From NCBI GenBank assembly GCA_913063055.1, contig CAJXZK010000006.1, positions 1 to 43,990 on the forward strand: a stretch of DNA of 43,990 nucleotides. The letters are read 5' to 3'. Shown one piece after another: positions 17,825-27,278 of this stretch. Each line of letters begins with the position of its first letter. Positions within the stretch are counted from its first letter, which is position 1. Origin of the DNA: an uncultured bacterium. GTDB lineage: Bacteria > Cyanobacteriota > Vampirovibrionia > Obscuribacterales > Obscuribacteraceae. Both the position numbers and the translations under genes were made by a program. The notes under the pieces were generated by a model that was given only the letters and a program-made list of their open reading frames with translations, did not search any database and was not told the origin of the DNA.

Positions 17825-19276
17825 ATGGGCTGGCAACTAGCTAGGCTGACATTAATCTCGACCATTTGCCTAACATTTTCTGGATCGATTGTAGTCAGAC
17901 CAGCGATCGCGCAGTATGAAGAACAGAATGGGCTGGTCTTAGCCCAGGCCAAATATCGCAGCGCCACCCAAATGTTTGGGGTTGGTGACTACCAAAACTG
18001 CATCAATTTGCTCAAACAAGCTCAGACTGGCGACGCTCGCAACAAACAAATACCGCACCTCATGGCCTTGGCCTATGCACAGCTGGGCGACAATAAGAAC
18101 GCAGATATTCAATTTAGATCGGCCCTGAGCCTCGATTACAACTTTGTCGAATGTCGCAATAACTACGGCATCCTGCTCAAAAAAATGGGGAAATTCGACG
18201 AGGCTAAGAAGCAATTCAACGATTGCATCCGCATCAATTCGCGCTATCCAAAAGCCCACTACAACTTGGGTACAGTTTATTTTGATCAAGGTGATTTCGA
18301 CTCAGCCATTGAGTCATTTCGCACAGCCACACGCCTTGATCCAAGCTATTTTGAAGCTAACCGCGACCTTGGTCTAGCAATTTTTCAAAAGTTCGAACGG
18401 GGTGATGGCGGAGAGATTGCCGAATGTTTAGAGAAGCTTGAAGTAGCTGCTCAACTAGTGCCGCAAAATCCAATGATTCACTATCACTTGGCCAACATTT
18501 ATTGTTGTGATGGCAATCTCGATGAAGCCGAAATCGAATTTCGCAAAGCTCTTAAATTTGACCCGAAACTTGCTGTAGCCCATTTTGAGTTAGGTCGTTT
18601 GCGCTATCTCAGGGGAGATCCTAATCGGGCATTATTTGAATTAAAAGAGTCACAACGAGTAAGCCCCATCTATACAGAAGGAAAAAAATATCCATCTATT
18701 GATCGAGTAAAGGTTAAACAGCTACAGGCTAAGTGCGAAGAGCTGACCGATAATTATGAGGCTGCAATTGAATCACTCAAAGATGTGGCCAGCCTGACGG
18801 CTAATAATTCCCAGACAACTAAGCATATTGCCGAATTGAGTCGGTTAACTAGAAGTAGTGGCCGCAGAAGCGCCAAAGATGTTGATCCAGCCGAAATTAA
18901 AGCGATTATCTCCCAGGGCATCCACCAGACTGAAGCGGGAGAGCTCGATGCTGCCAAAGCCAGCTTCAGTAAGGCCATAGAGTTAGATCCTAAGTCGTTT
19001 CTAGCCTATCAAAATCTCGGTGGCATCCTCGAGGCCCAGGGCGACCTGGCAAATGCCACGGTGCAATATCAAGCAGCTCTTGATCTCAAGCCAAAATACG
19101 ACGGTTTGTACTACAACATGGCTTACTTGCTTGAAAAAGAGAATATGAAAGCTGAGGCGGGCGCATGGTACAAGCGTTTTCATGAGCTTTCCGGCAAGTA
19201 TCCATACGACCCGAAACATATTGTTTCGCTGCAGCAAGAACTTGCCCGTGAGCGCGTTCGCAGCCAAAGTAAATAG
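17825..19276 (+). CDS. Secreted TPR-repeat protein
   Basis: The frame opens at a TTG at 17741, but the ATG at 17825 gives a normal signal peptide (MGWQLARL, a hydrophobic core, PAIAQ), so I chose it. The mature protein is almost entirely tetratricopeptide repeats. Clear units include CRNNYGILLKKMGKFDEA, AHYNLGTVYFDQGDFDSA, IHYHLANIYCCDGNLDEA, AHFELGRLRYLRGDPNRA and AYQNLGGILEAQGDLANA. TPRs form a helical scaffold for protein binding; the partner is unknown. The region between 17741 and 17825 includes a 12-bp tandem repeat (17781-17804), which would encode LVQRLVQR if translated. Confidence 0.85.
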   Translation: MGWQLARLTLISTICLTFSGSIVVRPAIAQYEEQNGLVLAQAKYRSATQMFGVGDYQNCINLLKQAQTGDARNKQIPHLMALAYAQLGDNKNADIQFRSALSLDYNFVECRNNYGILLKKMGKFDEAKKQFNDCIRINSRYPKAHYNLGTVYFDQGDFDSAIESFRTATRLDPSYFEANRDLGLAIFQKFERGDGGEIAECLEKLEVAAQLVPQNPMIHYHLANIYCCDGNLDEAEIEFRKALKFDPKLAVAHFELGRLRYLRGDPNRALFELKESQRVSPIYTEGKKYPSIDRVKVKQLQAKCEELTDNYEAAIESLKDVASLTANNSQTTKHIAELSRLTRSSGRRSAKDVDPAEIKAIISQGIHQTEAGELDAAKASFSKAIELDPKSFLAYQNLGGILEAQGDLANATVQYQAALDLKPKYDGLYYNMAYLLEKENMKAEAGAWYKRFHELSGKYPYDPKHIVSLQQELARERVRSQSK

Positions 19277-19325
19277 TCTAGACCGGCTGCTGCCGAGACC
19301 GCCACGACTGTCACGGTAGACTGGG

Positions 19326-19334
19326 TGCTAAAAT
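19326..19334 (+). promoter_or_regulatory. Extended -10 promoter element abutting panB
   Basis: TGCTAAAAT matches the extended -10 pattern (TGnTAnnnT) and ends six bases before the panB ATG at 19341. If used, transcription would begin at or next to the start codon, giving a leaderless mRNA. No good -35 box is visible. Confidence 0.4.
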
Positions 19335-19340
19335 TTGGCC

Positions 19341-20219
19341 ATGACTAAAGCAGTATCAACTCTTACACTCCAAAAATATAAACGTGACGGCCGCAAGATT
19401 GTCGCCCTCACGGCTTATGACTACTCAATGGCAAAAATTCTCGATAAAGCGGGAGTTGATTTGATATTGGTTGGTGATAGCTTGGCCATGGTCGCCTTAG
19501 GTCATCGCACCACCCACGCCGTGACTATGGAAGAAATGCTGCACCACACCAGAGCAGTTACCAGAGGGGTGAGCAATGCCATGGTAGTAGCTGATCTGCC
19601 GTTTATGAGCTACCAAGTTGATGTCATCCAAGCAATTACCAATGCTGGCCGCTTCGTCAAAGAAGCACAAGCACATGCAGTAAAGTTAGAAGGGGCAACA
19701 AGACTCAATCTAGAAATTATTGAGCGCTTGGTCGGCATGGGTATTCCGGTCATGGGACACCTTGGTTACACTCCCCAAGCCATACACGGTCTAGGCGGCG
19801 CCAGAGTGCAGGGGCGCTCAGCCGATGAAGCCATAAAACTAATTGACGATGCTCGCGCTCTTGAGATGGCAGGCTGTTTTTCAGTGGTATTAGAAATGGT
19901 GCCAACCGCTGTTGCTAAGGCCGTAACCGAACGCCTGACCATTCCCACTGTCGGCATTGGTGCCGGCAATGTCTGTGACGGTCAAATTTTAGTCACGGAC
20001 GATCTCATGGGCAAATTTACAGATTTTCTGCCGCGCTTTGTAAGACGCTACGCTGATCTTAGCCAAGTTTGCCAGGATGCGGTTGGTAAGTATGCTGAAG
20101 ATGTGAAGTCGGCGAATTTCCCCAATGCCTCAGAATCATTCTTGCTTCCCAAGGAAGAAGAAGAAGAGCTCAAGCGCAAACTTGCCCAAGAAAGCGTTAC
20201 TAGTGGCGAGATCTGCTAG
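19341..20219 (+). CDS. panB: 3-methyl-2-oxobutanoate hydroxymethyltransferase
   Basis: This enzyme transfers a hydroxymethyl group from methylene-tetrahydrofolate to alpha-ketoisovalerate, the first committed step to pantothenate and CoA. It has LTAYDYSMAKILDKAG, VGDSLAMV (metal-binding Asp), VVADLPFMSYQ, KLEGA, GHLGYTPQ and VGIGAG, all in family order. The 292 residues from the ATG at 19341 are slightly longer than usual, with a charged C-terminal tail. An earlier in-frame TTG at 19335 is less likely, and no ribosome site precedes the ATG. panC and other pathway genes are not nearby. It ends 11 bp from the convergent FmdB gene. Confidence 0.95.
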   Translation: MTKAVSTLTLQKYKRDGRKIVALTAYDYSMAKILDKAGVDLILVGDSLAMVALGHRTTHAVTMEEMLHHTRAVTRGVSNAMVVADLPFMSYQVDVIQAITNAGRFVKEAQAHAVKLEGATRLNLEIIERLVGMGIPVMGHLGYTPQAIHGLGGARVQGRSADEAIKLIDDARALEMAGCFSVVLEMVPTAVAKAVTERLTIPTVGIGAGNVCDGQILVTDDLMGKFTDFLPRFVRRYADLSQVCQDAVGKYAEDVKSANFPNASESFLLPKEEEEELKRKLAQESVTSGEIC

Positions 20220-20230
20220 CTATTTTTGGC

Positions 20231-20479
20231 TTAACAGCTATGACACGAATGGGTACTGCAAGAACCACAGCCGCCACCAGAGCTGCTCTTAGTGCCGGAA
20301 CTCTTAGAATTTTGACCAACATCGGGAGTGCTCCCGGAAGAGCGCAGAATCATATTCCAGATGCGCGAAACATTGGCAGAACCACATTCAGCACAATTTG
20401 TATCTGATGGGTCGGTCATTGAACGCTCTACGGTGAAGGCCACACGACATTCTTGGCAGCGATAATCATAACTAGGCAT
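20231..20479 (-). CDS. FmdB-family zinc ribbon protein
   Basis: This 82-residue protein has the FmdB-type N terminus MPSYDYRCQEC with two CxxC knuckles (CQEC and CAEC), which should bind one zinc ion. The middle is Ser/Gly-rich and the tail is cysteine-rich (GGGCGSCSTHSCHSC), perhaps a second metal site. FmdB-like proteins are called putative regulators, but their role is unknown. It begins one base after the rseP stop, so the two are co-transcribed, with rseP first. Confidence 0.85.
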   Translation of the reverse strand: MPSYDYRCQECRVAFTVERSMTDPSDTNCAECGSANVSRIWNMILRSSGSTPDVGQNSKSSGTKSSSGGGCGSCSTHSCHSC

Positions 20480-20480
20480 C

Positions 20481-21767
20481 TTATTTAGACTCTTCTGGAG
20501 CAGGACTAGACGTCGAACTAGATGTAGAAGTAGAAGTAGATGTATTGGTAGAAGTCGGCTCGGATTTTATTTCTGGTGAAGGTTCATTTTTAGGCACAGA
20601 CTTTGGTGCAGAATTAGACTTGGGGTCTTTCTTCTTAAAGTCTAGGTCACCGTGAACCCAGGCTGAAACATCGTTCACAAGAACCACAACCATCAAAGCG
20701 ATCAAACTGAGAAATCCCCATTTGACGATCTCGCCTTGGGCCCTTTCTTCCATGGGCTTGCCTCGCACCGCTTCTAAAAGCATAAAGGCCAGGTGGCCGC
20801 CGTCCAGTGCTGGCCAGGGAAGTAAGTTAACGATTGCCAAATCCATCGAGATCAAAATAGTGAACATAAAAAGCTGTCGCCAATCTTCTTTAGCAAAGTC
20901 GGCGCCGATTTTGACCACGGCTATAACGCCATGAAAACTCTCAATCCCAGGCTGTGGCTTGCCATCTTTGCTCTTGGCATTGGGGGAAATGATTTTATTG
21001 GCGACACCCTGGAAAAGACTACCAATGGAATTGACCATCTGCCCGGTCTGAGTAGTTAGTTCAGTAGCCGCAATAGTAGCCACATCAATTGGGCTGCCTT
21101 CAATTTTTACGTACTGCACTTTCGGCGATAAACCCATGCCAACTTTGCCGTCTTTGTTGGGCGTCATAGGCAGGTCAATTGCTTGCCCGTCGCGCTTGAC
21201 ATGCAAAACAATGGGGGTAAGTTTTTTGGTAGCTAGATAAGAGATGAACTCTTCGGGGGTCTTAATTTTCTTGTCATCGACACCCAGTAATTCGTCATTG
21301 GTCAGCACCCCGGCAGTGGCTGCAATAGGGTTGGCTGCTGGTAGCTCGCCAACGAAGACACCCTGGGGTATTGGGCGGCCCAGAGCGGTCATCATGATTA
21401 ACATCACTAGATAAGCAAAGAGCACATTAAAAGTGACTCCAGCTACGGCAACAAGGGCTCGCTGCCAAATAGGAAACTTCTTGAAAGGTGAAAGCTGAAC
21501 TCCGAATACCTCGGCCGAGGCGTTGCTTTCGTCACCAAGTTCGGGAATGGCTACATAGCCGCCAAGCATACAAGCATGAATGCGAAATTCAGTGTTCCAG
21601 CGCTTGCCCACAGTCCAAGATGGTCCAAAAGGCAGACCGAATCCGAATACCGGTGTCTGGAAACCAAAGAAACGGGCTACCAGAAAATGGCCACATTCAT
21701 GAACGATGATCAATGTGCTCAATATAGCGAGCATCATGAAAATACCGAAAGCTTGTTCCAAGACCAA
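20481..21767 (-). CDS. rseP: Site-2 zinc metalloprotease, RseP family
   Basis: This M50 intramembrane protease cuts membrane-bound regulators such as anti-sigma factors. Features in order are HECGH in the first membrane helix (zinc site), a short PDZ-like domain (about 125-200, with GVLTNDELLGVDDKKI), and a later membrane helix with NLLPWPALDGGH (third zinc ligand). One more membrane segment precedes the tail. Its 428 residues are normal overall. The last ~55 residues form a Ser/Thr/Pro/Lys-rich low-complexity tail (STSTSTSSS) not typical of the family. It is transcribed upstream of the FmdB-like gene. The target is unknown. Confidence 0.92.
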   Translation of the reverse strand: MVLEQAFGIFMMLAILSTLIIVHECGHFLVARFFGFQTPVFGFGLPFGPSWTVGKRWNTEFRIHACMLGGYVAIPELGDESNASAEVFGVQLSPFKKFPIWQRALVAVAGVTFNVLFAYLVMLIMMTALGRPIPQGVFVGELPAANPIAATAGVLTNDELLGVDDKKIKTPEEFISYLATKKLTPIVLHVKRDGQAIDLPMTPNKDGKVGMGLSPKVQYVKIEGSPIDVATIAATELTTQTGQMVNSIGSLFQGVANKIISPNAKSKDGKPQPGIESFHGVIAVVKIGADFAKEDWRQLFMFTILISMDLAIVNLLPWPALDGGHLAFMLLEAVRGKPMEERAQGEIVKWGFLSLIALMVVVLVNDVSAWVHGDLDFKKKDPKSNSAPKSVPKNEPSPEIKSEPTSTNTSTSTSTSSSTSSPAPEESK

Positions 21768-21807
21768 TTCCTCTTGAGGTGACTGGCCTTAGAGCTATTT
21801 AGCGTGG

Positions 21808-23427
21808 CTAGATAGCACCTTCTTGGGCCAGAGGCTCTATCGTGACATCTTTGTAGTAGTACGACAGAATCTGTTCTGCATTATATCCGTTATCAGCCAG
21901 GGCTTTCGCTCCCCATTGAGAAAGGCCAAGGCCATGACCATAGCCCCTACCGCTGAAGATATAACTACTGTCAGACTGGAAGAGGCTGAACTGGGTACTT
22001 GGTAAGTTAAATAATCTTCGCAACTCAGTGCCAGCAATAATTCTTGCTGAATTTTGGCCAACCACAAGAATATCCCTTACCCTTTGCGAGTCACCGGGAT
22101 GGCGACCGATCACCAAAACGCCAAGAAGTGGGCTCTCTGGAGCTGAGCCCAAAAGAGCTTTGGCCAGGGCTTGGGAGGTTATGGTTTTGCGCCAGGTAAA
22201 TTGCGGGGCAGCATCGTCATAGTCGACGACGCTCTTGAGGTAGGGCAATGGTTTGCCCCAGACATTTTCAGAGACCTCGGTACTACCACCACTGGTGCTA
22301 TGGAAGAAAGCTGAAATAACTTTATTACCGTTTTTCAAGACCAAACCAGAGGTTGCCGCCACTGCTGCATTAGTCTCAGCAGATTCCGCCACCACGCCTC
22401 GATAAACCTGGTCATCAACAGTGGCTTTGACATCATACCCCTCAGACTTATGCTTGCCGAAATTGGCCACAGCGTATGAACGAGCGGCAATAGCCTGGGC
22501 TTTTAAGACTTCTTTTGGCCAAAGCGAAGGCACTTCAGACGGTACTACCGATAAGAGATAGTCTTCTAAATCTAGAACGTTGATGAGATTGATACCAGTG
22601 GTATCACTTATGCCAGAAGAGTCGGTTTTAGTTGTAGGTCGCAAGACAACGGCCCCACGATAGAGCTTGCCGTTTACTCCAATCAAAGGAGCACTACTAG
22701 GCTCTCGCCCATCGGCCGGATCTGTCACCTGGTCAGGAACTGCTATATATCCCTGGGAAGCATCAATTACTGAAGAAGAAGAGGCAGTTACGCCGCCTTT
22801 CTTGGCTGGGGCAAGTAAGGGTAATACCAACTGATTTGAGTCGCTGGTTGTACCAAAAAAACTACCCGTACTTGGAATAAAAGCGACTTTGGCAATTGTA
22901 GATGCTGGCGCAATCTTGTCTCGACTGCTTTTGCCGTTAAAGACTATAGCGCTATTGCCCTTAGTGGCTGAGCGAGCAAGACTCAAGTTCCAAGCGCTCT
23001 GCGGGGCTATTTTGCCGACCAGAGTTCCATCAGCAACGGTATAGACACTGCCACCATCAGGAAAATCGAGATCAACTTTCTGCAATGAAGATGACAAACA
23101 AACTCTTATTTGTTTATCCGCCGCTTGAGCTGATAGGCCACCAGGAAGGAGGCTGGCTACAGCAAGACTAATTGCCAGAGCAAAGGCTCTACCCCAGAGC
23201 TTACCTTTAGACCAACGTTGATTATCACTGGCATCGTGGCTATCGCCGCTACCAATAGCTTGATGTCGGCTTGCCACCGCCCAAGGTGACAGAGCCTGTG
23301 AGGCCGATAAATCGCTGGCAGCCTGTTCCTGCTCATCTATTAAATAAGCTTGCACAGCTGCGGTGATGGCAGCCATTTCATCGTCGGTGGCGGCCGCAGT
23401 ATCTTTTGTAGTTACTGACAAATTCAT
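21808..23427 (-). CDS. SpoIID/LytB-domain protein with cytoplasmic N-terminal extension
   Basis: Counted from the ATG at 23427 (GAAGTGAG upstream as ribosome site; a TTG at 23445 is less likely) this is a 539-residue protein. Residues 1-80 are cytoplasmic and include MAAITAAVQAYL (18-29) and SPWAVASR (47-54). Residues ~80-100 form a membrane segment or signal anchor. The extracytoplasmic part ends in a SpoIID domain: VVPSEVPSLWPKEVLKAQA, ARSYA, FHSTSGG and GRGYGHGLGLSQWGA. SpoIID enzymes are lytic transglycosylases that act on denuded peptidoglycan; LytB relatives boost amidases. Outside endospore formers the likely role is wall remodelling. It lies between the atp operon and rseP on the same strand, with its own gap on each side. 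Confidence 0.88.
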   Translation of the reverse strand: MNLSVTTKDTAAATDDEMAAITAAVQAYLIDEQEQAASDLSASQALSPWAVASRHQAIGSGDSHDASDNQRWSKGKLWGRAFALAISLAVASLLPGGLSAQAADKQIRVCLSSSLQKVDLDFPDGGSVYTVADGTLVGKIAPQSAWNLSLARSATKGNSAIVFNGKSSRDKIAPASTIAKVAFIPSTGSFFGTTSDSNQLVLPLLAPAKKGGVTASSSSVIDASQGYIAVPDQVTDPADGREPSSAPLIGVNGKLYRGAVVLRPTTKTDSSGISDTTGINLINVLDLEDYLLSVVPSEVPSLWPKEVLKAQAIAARSYAVANFGKHKSEGYDVKATVDDQVYRGVVAESAETNAAVAATSGLVLKNGNKVISAFFHSTSGGSTEVSENVWGKPLPYLKSVVDYDDAAPQFTWRKTITSQALAKALLGSAPESPLLGVLVIGRHPGDSQRVRDILVVGQNSARIIAGTELRRLFNLPSTQFSLFQSDSSYIFSGRGYGHGLGLSQWGAKALADNGYNAEQILSYYYKDVTIEPLAQEGAI

Positions 23428-23576
23428 GATACTCACTTCGACCAATTGCTACCACTTCACAATTATAGCCGCCAAAAAAAGTTTGTATAGACGATTTCAT
23501 AAACCTGCCTATTGGCAGACCTAGCCAACGCCAGCTCTGTAACCAGTGAAATACTTGAGTAGCACTACATAAGTAT

Positions 23577-23609
23577 TTGCAAAAACAGACAACCTATTAG
23601 GCTGTCTGT
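23577..23609 (-). terminator. Rho-independent terminator after the atp operon
   Basis: Read on the minus strand, an inverted repeat (arms ACAGACAGCCTA and TAGGTTGTCTGT, one mismatched pair) is followed by TTTTGC. It lies ~35 bp after the gamma subunit stop, the expected place for the end of the atp transcript. Confidence 0.75.
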
Positions 23610-23643
23610 CTTAAAAATGGGTGTATATACCTAAAATTCCAGG

Positions 23644-24525
23644 TTAACCCTTCAGGGCCTCTGCACCACCAACGATTTCAAGCAATTCTTGGGTAATAGC
23701 AGCCTGACGAGCCTTGTTATAAACAAGAGTCAAGCCGGCGATTAAATCACGGGCGTTATTAGAAGCATTAGTCATGGCATTCATCCGCGAGGCTAGTTCA
23801 GCCGCTGAGGCCTCAAGCAAACCTTGATAGATAACGTTCTGAATATACTTCGGTAGTAGTTCGCGCTCCATTACATCAATAATGCTGGGCTCGAACAAAC
23901 GAATCGGTTGCAACACAGTCTTATTTTCTGCCGGTGGCAAATCGATTGGCAAATATTTGGTAGTTACAACTTCAGAGCGCAACATCGAAATGAAGTCTGT
24001 ACCAATAATTTCTATTGAATCGACTTTCTTCTCGGTATAAAGCTCAGAAGCATAGTTAGCAATCAACTTAGCTTCTTCAACTGTTGGAATAGCTGGCAAG
24101 AGAGTAAAGCTTTTGAGCTTTTCAATCTTGATTGATTTGAAGAAGGAGACAGCTTTAAGACCAACCAAAATCAAAGAGACTTCTTTGCCTTCGCTTTGAA
24201 GCTTGGAGATGCGAGCCATTACTTCTCTAAACACAGTGGTGTTGTATGAGCCGCAAAGGCCTCTATCAGAAGACAAAACAACGATGGCTACCTTTTTGAC
24301 ATCACGTCTGGTGAGCAAGTGCAGTTCTTGCACATCGATTGGGCTCACTTCGCCGACCACTTCTCTCAGCACTCTCACGACTGCCTGGGTAAAGGGTCGA
24401 GCTGCCAGCACACGCATTTGCGCGCGCCTGACTTTAGCGGCGGCTACCAGTTTCATGGCCCGAGTAATCTTCTGGGTCGACTGGACGCTCTTGATTCTTT
24501 GACGTATTGCCTTGAGGTTAGCCAT
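23644..24525 (-). CDS. atpG: ATP synthase F1 gamma subunit
   Basis: Gamma is the rotor shaft that couples c-ring rotation to catalysis in F1. The N terminus MANLKAIRQRIKSVQSTQKI and the C-terminal ITQELLEIVGGAEAL are family hallmarks. At 293 residues it matches heterotrophic bacteria and is shorter than the ~315 of photosynthetic cyanobacteria. The segment TDFISMLRSEVVTTKYLP runs straight through the point where the cyanobacterial/plastid insertion would lie. It is the last gene of the operon, 17 bp after atpA, and a terminator follows. Confidence 0.96.
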   Translation of the reverse strand: MANLKAIRQRIKSVQSTQKITRAMKLVAAAKVRRAQMRVLAARPFTQAVVRVLREVVGEVSPIDVQELHLLTRRDVKKVAIVVLSSDRGLCGSYNTTVFREVMARISKLQSEGKEVSLILVGLKAVSFFKSIKIEKLKSFTLLPAIPTVEEAKLIANYASELYTEKKVDSIEIIGTDFISMLRSEVVTTKYLPIDLPPAENKTVLQPIRLFEPSIIDVMERELLPKYIQNVIYQGLLEASAAELASRMNAMTNASNNARDLIAGLTLVYNKARQAAITQELLEIVGGAEALKG

Positions 24526-24542
24526 CTTTTGTTTTCTCTAAA

Positions 24543-26066
24543 TTATGGTTTGAAGAAGTTGGTCTTGAACTTGTTCAAGTGGTCAACAAGCGCTGTTTCA
24601 TCCGCATCAGAGAGTTTGTCTCCGGTGAGAAGCTTAGCTTCAAGATCTTTAGCCTGAGCGCCAAGGTACTTGAACCATTCGACCTTGAACTTGGTGATGT
24701 TTTTGGTATCAACATCATCAAGGATGCCCTTGTTAGCAGCAAACAAGATTGAAACTTGTTCAGCCAAACTGAGCGGACGATATTGAGCTTGCTTCAACAC
24801 TTCAGTCAACTTTTGACCGCGGCGAATTTGATCTTGTGTTGATTTGTCGAGGTCAGAAGCAAACTGAGCGAATGCTTCTAATTCTCTGAATTGGGCAAGG
24901 TCGAGACGAAGCTTACCGGCTACAGATTTCATCGCCTTAGTTTGGGCTGAACCGCCCACTCGGCTTACCGAAATACCAGCGTTAATAGCAGGACGTACAC
25001 CAGCGTAGAACAAATCGGTTTCTAAGAAGATTTGTCCGTCTGTAATCGAAATTACGTTGGTTGGAATGTAAGCAGATACGTCACCAGCTTGAGTCTCAAT
25101 AATCGGAAGAGCGGTTAGAGAGCCGGCACCAAGAGCATCTGACAATTTTGCAGCGCGCTCAAGCAAGCGGCTGTGCAGATAGAAAACGTCTCCAGGGAAA
25201 GCTTCACGACCTGGTGGACGGCGAAGCAGCAAGCTCATTGTTCTGTAGGCAGTAGCGTGCTTGGACAAGTCATCATAAACGAGAAGGGCATGTCCGCCTT
25301 TCTTCATGAAGTACTCACCCATGGCCACACCAGCGTATGGTGCCAAGAACTGAAGGGCAGGAGCATCGGTTGCCGATGAAGCAACGATGATTGTGTATTC
25401 CATTGCGCCAGCATCTTCCAAAATTTTCTGGATTTTACCGACGTTTGAAGCTTTCTGGCCGATAGCTACATAAATACAGATCGGGCGATTAGGTTGATTC
25501 TTCTGGTTGATGATGGCGTCAATGGCGACAGCAGTCTTACCAGTTTGACGGTCACCGATGATAAGTTCGCGCTGTCCACGACCGATTGGAATCATACCGT
25601 CGATGGCGGCGATGCCGGTCATCATTGGTTCATGAACTGATTTACGGGAAACGATACCAGGAGCTTTAACTTCGATTGGTGAAGTCTCAGTGGCGTTGAT
25701 TGGACCTTTACCGTCTAGTGGGATACCAATCGGGTTAACGACACGACCGAGAAGAGCTTCGCCTACTGGCACAGAAGCAATCTTGCCGGTGGTGCGAACT
25801 TCCATACCTTCTGAAATTTTGCGGCCTTCACCAAGAATTACAACACCGACGTTGTCTTCTTCTAAGTTGAGAACCATGCCGCGAGTCTTATCAGGATCGT
25901 CGAACTCGACCAATTCTCCAGCCATGGCTTTTTCCATGCCGTAGATACGGGCAATACCGTCGCCCACCTGAAGCACGCTACCGACGTTGCTGACATTCAA
26001 CGCAGAACGGTATTGCTCCAGTTGCTGTTTCAATACTGATGTGATTTCGTCGGGCCTGATTGCCAT
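24543..26066 (-). CDS. atpA: ATP synthase F1 alpha subunit
   Basis: This is the non-catalytic nucleotide-binding subunit of the F1 hexamer. It has the Walker A loop [19 protein letters not shown] and [12 protein letters not shown], all typical. I prefer the ATG at 26066 because MAIRPDEIT is the usual start; an ATG two codons earlier (26072) sits closer to the ribosome site AGAGG. About 507 residues is normal. It lies between delta and gamma, as in cyanobacterial atp1 operons. Confidence 0.97.
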   Translation of the reverse strand: MAIRPDEITSVLKQQLEQYRSALNVSNVGSVLQVGDGIARIYGMEKAMAGELVEFDDPDKTRGMVLNLEEDNVGVVILGEGRKISEGMEVRTTGKIASVPVGEALLGRVVNPIGIPLDGKGPINATETSPIEVKAPGIVSRKSVHEPMMTGIAAIDGMIPIGRGQRELIIGDRQTGKTAVAIDAIINQKNQPNRPICIYVAIGQKASNVGKIQKILEDAGAMEYTIIVASSATDAPALQFLAPYAGVAMGEYFMKKGGHALLVYDDLSKHATAYRTMSLLLRRPPGREAFPGDVFYLHSRLLERAAKLSDALGAGSLTALPIIETQAGDVSAYIPTNVISITDGQIFLETDLFYAGVRPAINAGISVSRVGGSAQTKAMKSVAGKLRLDLAQFRELEAFAQFASDLDKSTQDQIRRGQKLTEVLKQAQYRPLSLAEQVSILFAANKGILDDVDTKNITKFKVEWFKYLGAQAKDLEAKLLTGDKLSDADETALVDHLNKFKTNFFKP

Positions 26067-26144
26067 GGTCATTAACCTCTAAGTTACTTGTTTTCTTGTT
26101 TGTGGTCAGTTTGATTTGTTGATTTTGATTTTTGTAGGATGCAA

Positions 26145-26690
26145 TTAAACAGCCATGAGGGCTTTTTCGAGAGCTTTCAGTCTGCCATTTAGGCTGCCAT
26201 CAATGACTTGGTCACCAAGTCTGAGAACAACCCCACCGATCAGTGAAGGATCGACTTTAACTTCAAGCTCCAGGCGTTTGCCGAGGTGCTCGGTTAGTTG
26301 AGCTTTGATATTGGCGACATTAGCGTCGGCCATGGTTTCTGAGCAGGTCAACAATGCGCTAACTACATTTTTGCGCTTGTTGAGCAGTTCACGGTAACCA
26401 GATTCAATGAAAGGAAGAAGGTCTAACCTGCGTTTATCAGCCAGCAAGTTGATCAAGTTATCTGTCAGTGTCGAGACCTTGCCACTAAATACGGTTCGCA
26501 GAATTTCTTTCTTCTGAGTAGCCCGAATGGCAGGGTGATTGATAATGATGCTCATGTCTTTGTCTGAAGCGAAAACGGAGTTGACCATTTTCAGTTCGTC
26601 TAAAACACTTTCTTCTTGAGCATTTTTGCTAGACAGATCAAGCACCGCTTCGGCGTATGAGCTAGCTATTCCTTGTAGTTCGGTATTCAT
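26145..26690 (-). CDS. atpH: ATP synthase F1 delta subunit
   Basis: Delta caps F1 and binds the peripheral stalk. This 181-residue protein starts MNTELQGIASSYAEAVLDL and ends with the conserved DPSLIGGVVLRLGDQVIDGSL. It lies between b and alpha in the operon, with gaps of 33 and 78 bp. Confidence 0.94.
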   Translation of the reverse strand: MNTELQGIASSYAEAVLDLSSKNAQEESVLDELKMVNSVFASDKDMSIIINHPAIRATQKKEILRTVFSGKVSTLTDNLINLLADKRRLDLLPFIESGYRELLNKRKNVVSALLTCSETMADANVANIKAQLTEHLGKRLELEVKVDPSLIGGVVLRLGDQVIDGSLNGRLKALEKALMAV

Positions 26691-26723
26691 CTAGTCAATG
26701 GACCTTTTTAATTAGAAACAGAC

Positions 26724-27278
26724 TTACTTAGAAACAGACTCAAGTGCACCGGATGAAACCAGCGACTTAGTATTGAGCGTTTCAAGTTGCTCCATAAATT
26801 GATTGAGCAGATTAGCTTTCACTTCAGCACTGGTCTGAGAGGCAAGCTGTCCACGTGTCAATTCAATAGCGGCTTTAACCGAAGCCTGACGCAATTCGTT
26901 AACCAGTAATTGTCTCTCTCCGGCCACGGCATTCTCAAACTTGACCAGCATTTCAGCTATGTCTTTTTGAGTCTGGGCCTCAAGATTGGCTTTCATCTCA
27001 GCAGCAATAGTTTTGGCTTCAACAAGAATTTGTTCGGCTTCTTTTTCAGCGTTAGCAACAGCGGCTTTTTGCTTTTCGAGAAGGGCTTCAGCATCCTGGC
27101 GGGCTTTCTGGGCAGCAGCCAAAGTAGCATTAATACTCTCGTCGCGTGCTTTGAAGACTGGTGGTAGGTTCTTAGCCATTACCCACCAGAAGAAAGCAAC
27201 GAGCAAAACCCAGTTAATGACATTGTTTTCGAACATAGCAAAGAGCTGATTATGCTCGACTTCAGCAAACAAAAACAT
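26724..27278 (-). CDS. atpF: ATP synthase F0 b subunit
   Basis: This peripheral-stalk subunit of 184 residues has one N-terminal membrane helix (VINWVLLVAFFWWVMAKNLP) followed by a long Ala/Glu/Lys-rich coiled coil. Its ATG shares one base with the stop of the preceding b' gene, and GAGGAGG lies just upstream, so translation is coupled. Having both b and b' implies a heterodimeric stalk as in cyanobacteria and other phototroph-related lineages. Confidence 0.92.
   Translation of the reverse strand: MFLFAEVEHNQLFAMFENNVINWVLLVAFFWWVMAKNLPPVFKARDESINATLAAAQKARQDAEALLEKQKAAVANAEKEAEQILVEAKTIAAEMKANLEAQTQKDIAEMLVKFENAVAGERQLLVNELRQASVKAAIELTRGQLASQTSAEVKANLLNQFMEQLETLNTKSLVSSGALESVSK

Noticed and set aside
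20481-21767. HECGH in the minus-strand protein as a novel peptidase
   Set aside because: The whole protein fits the known RseP/site-2 protease family, including the PDZ-like domain and LDGG motif.
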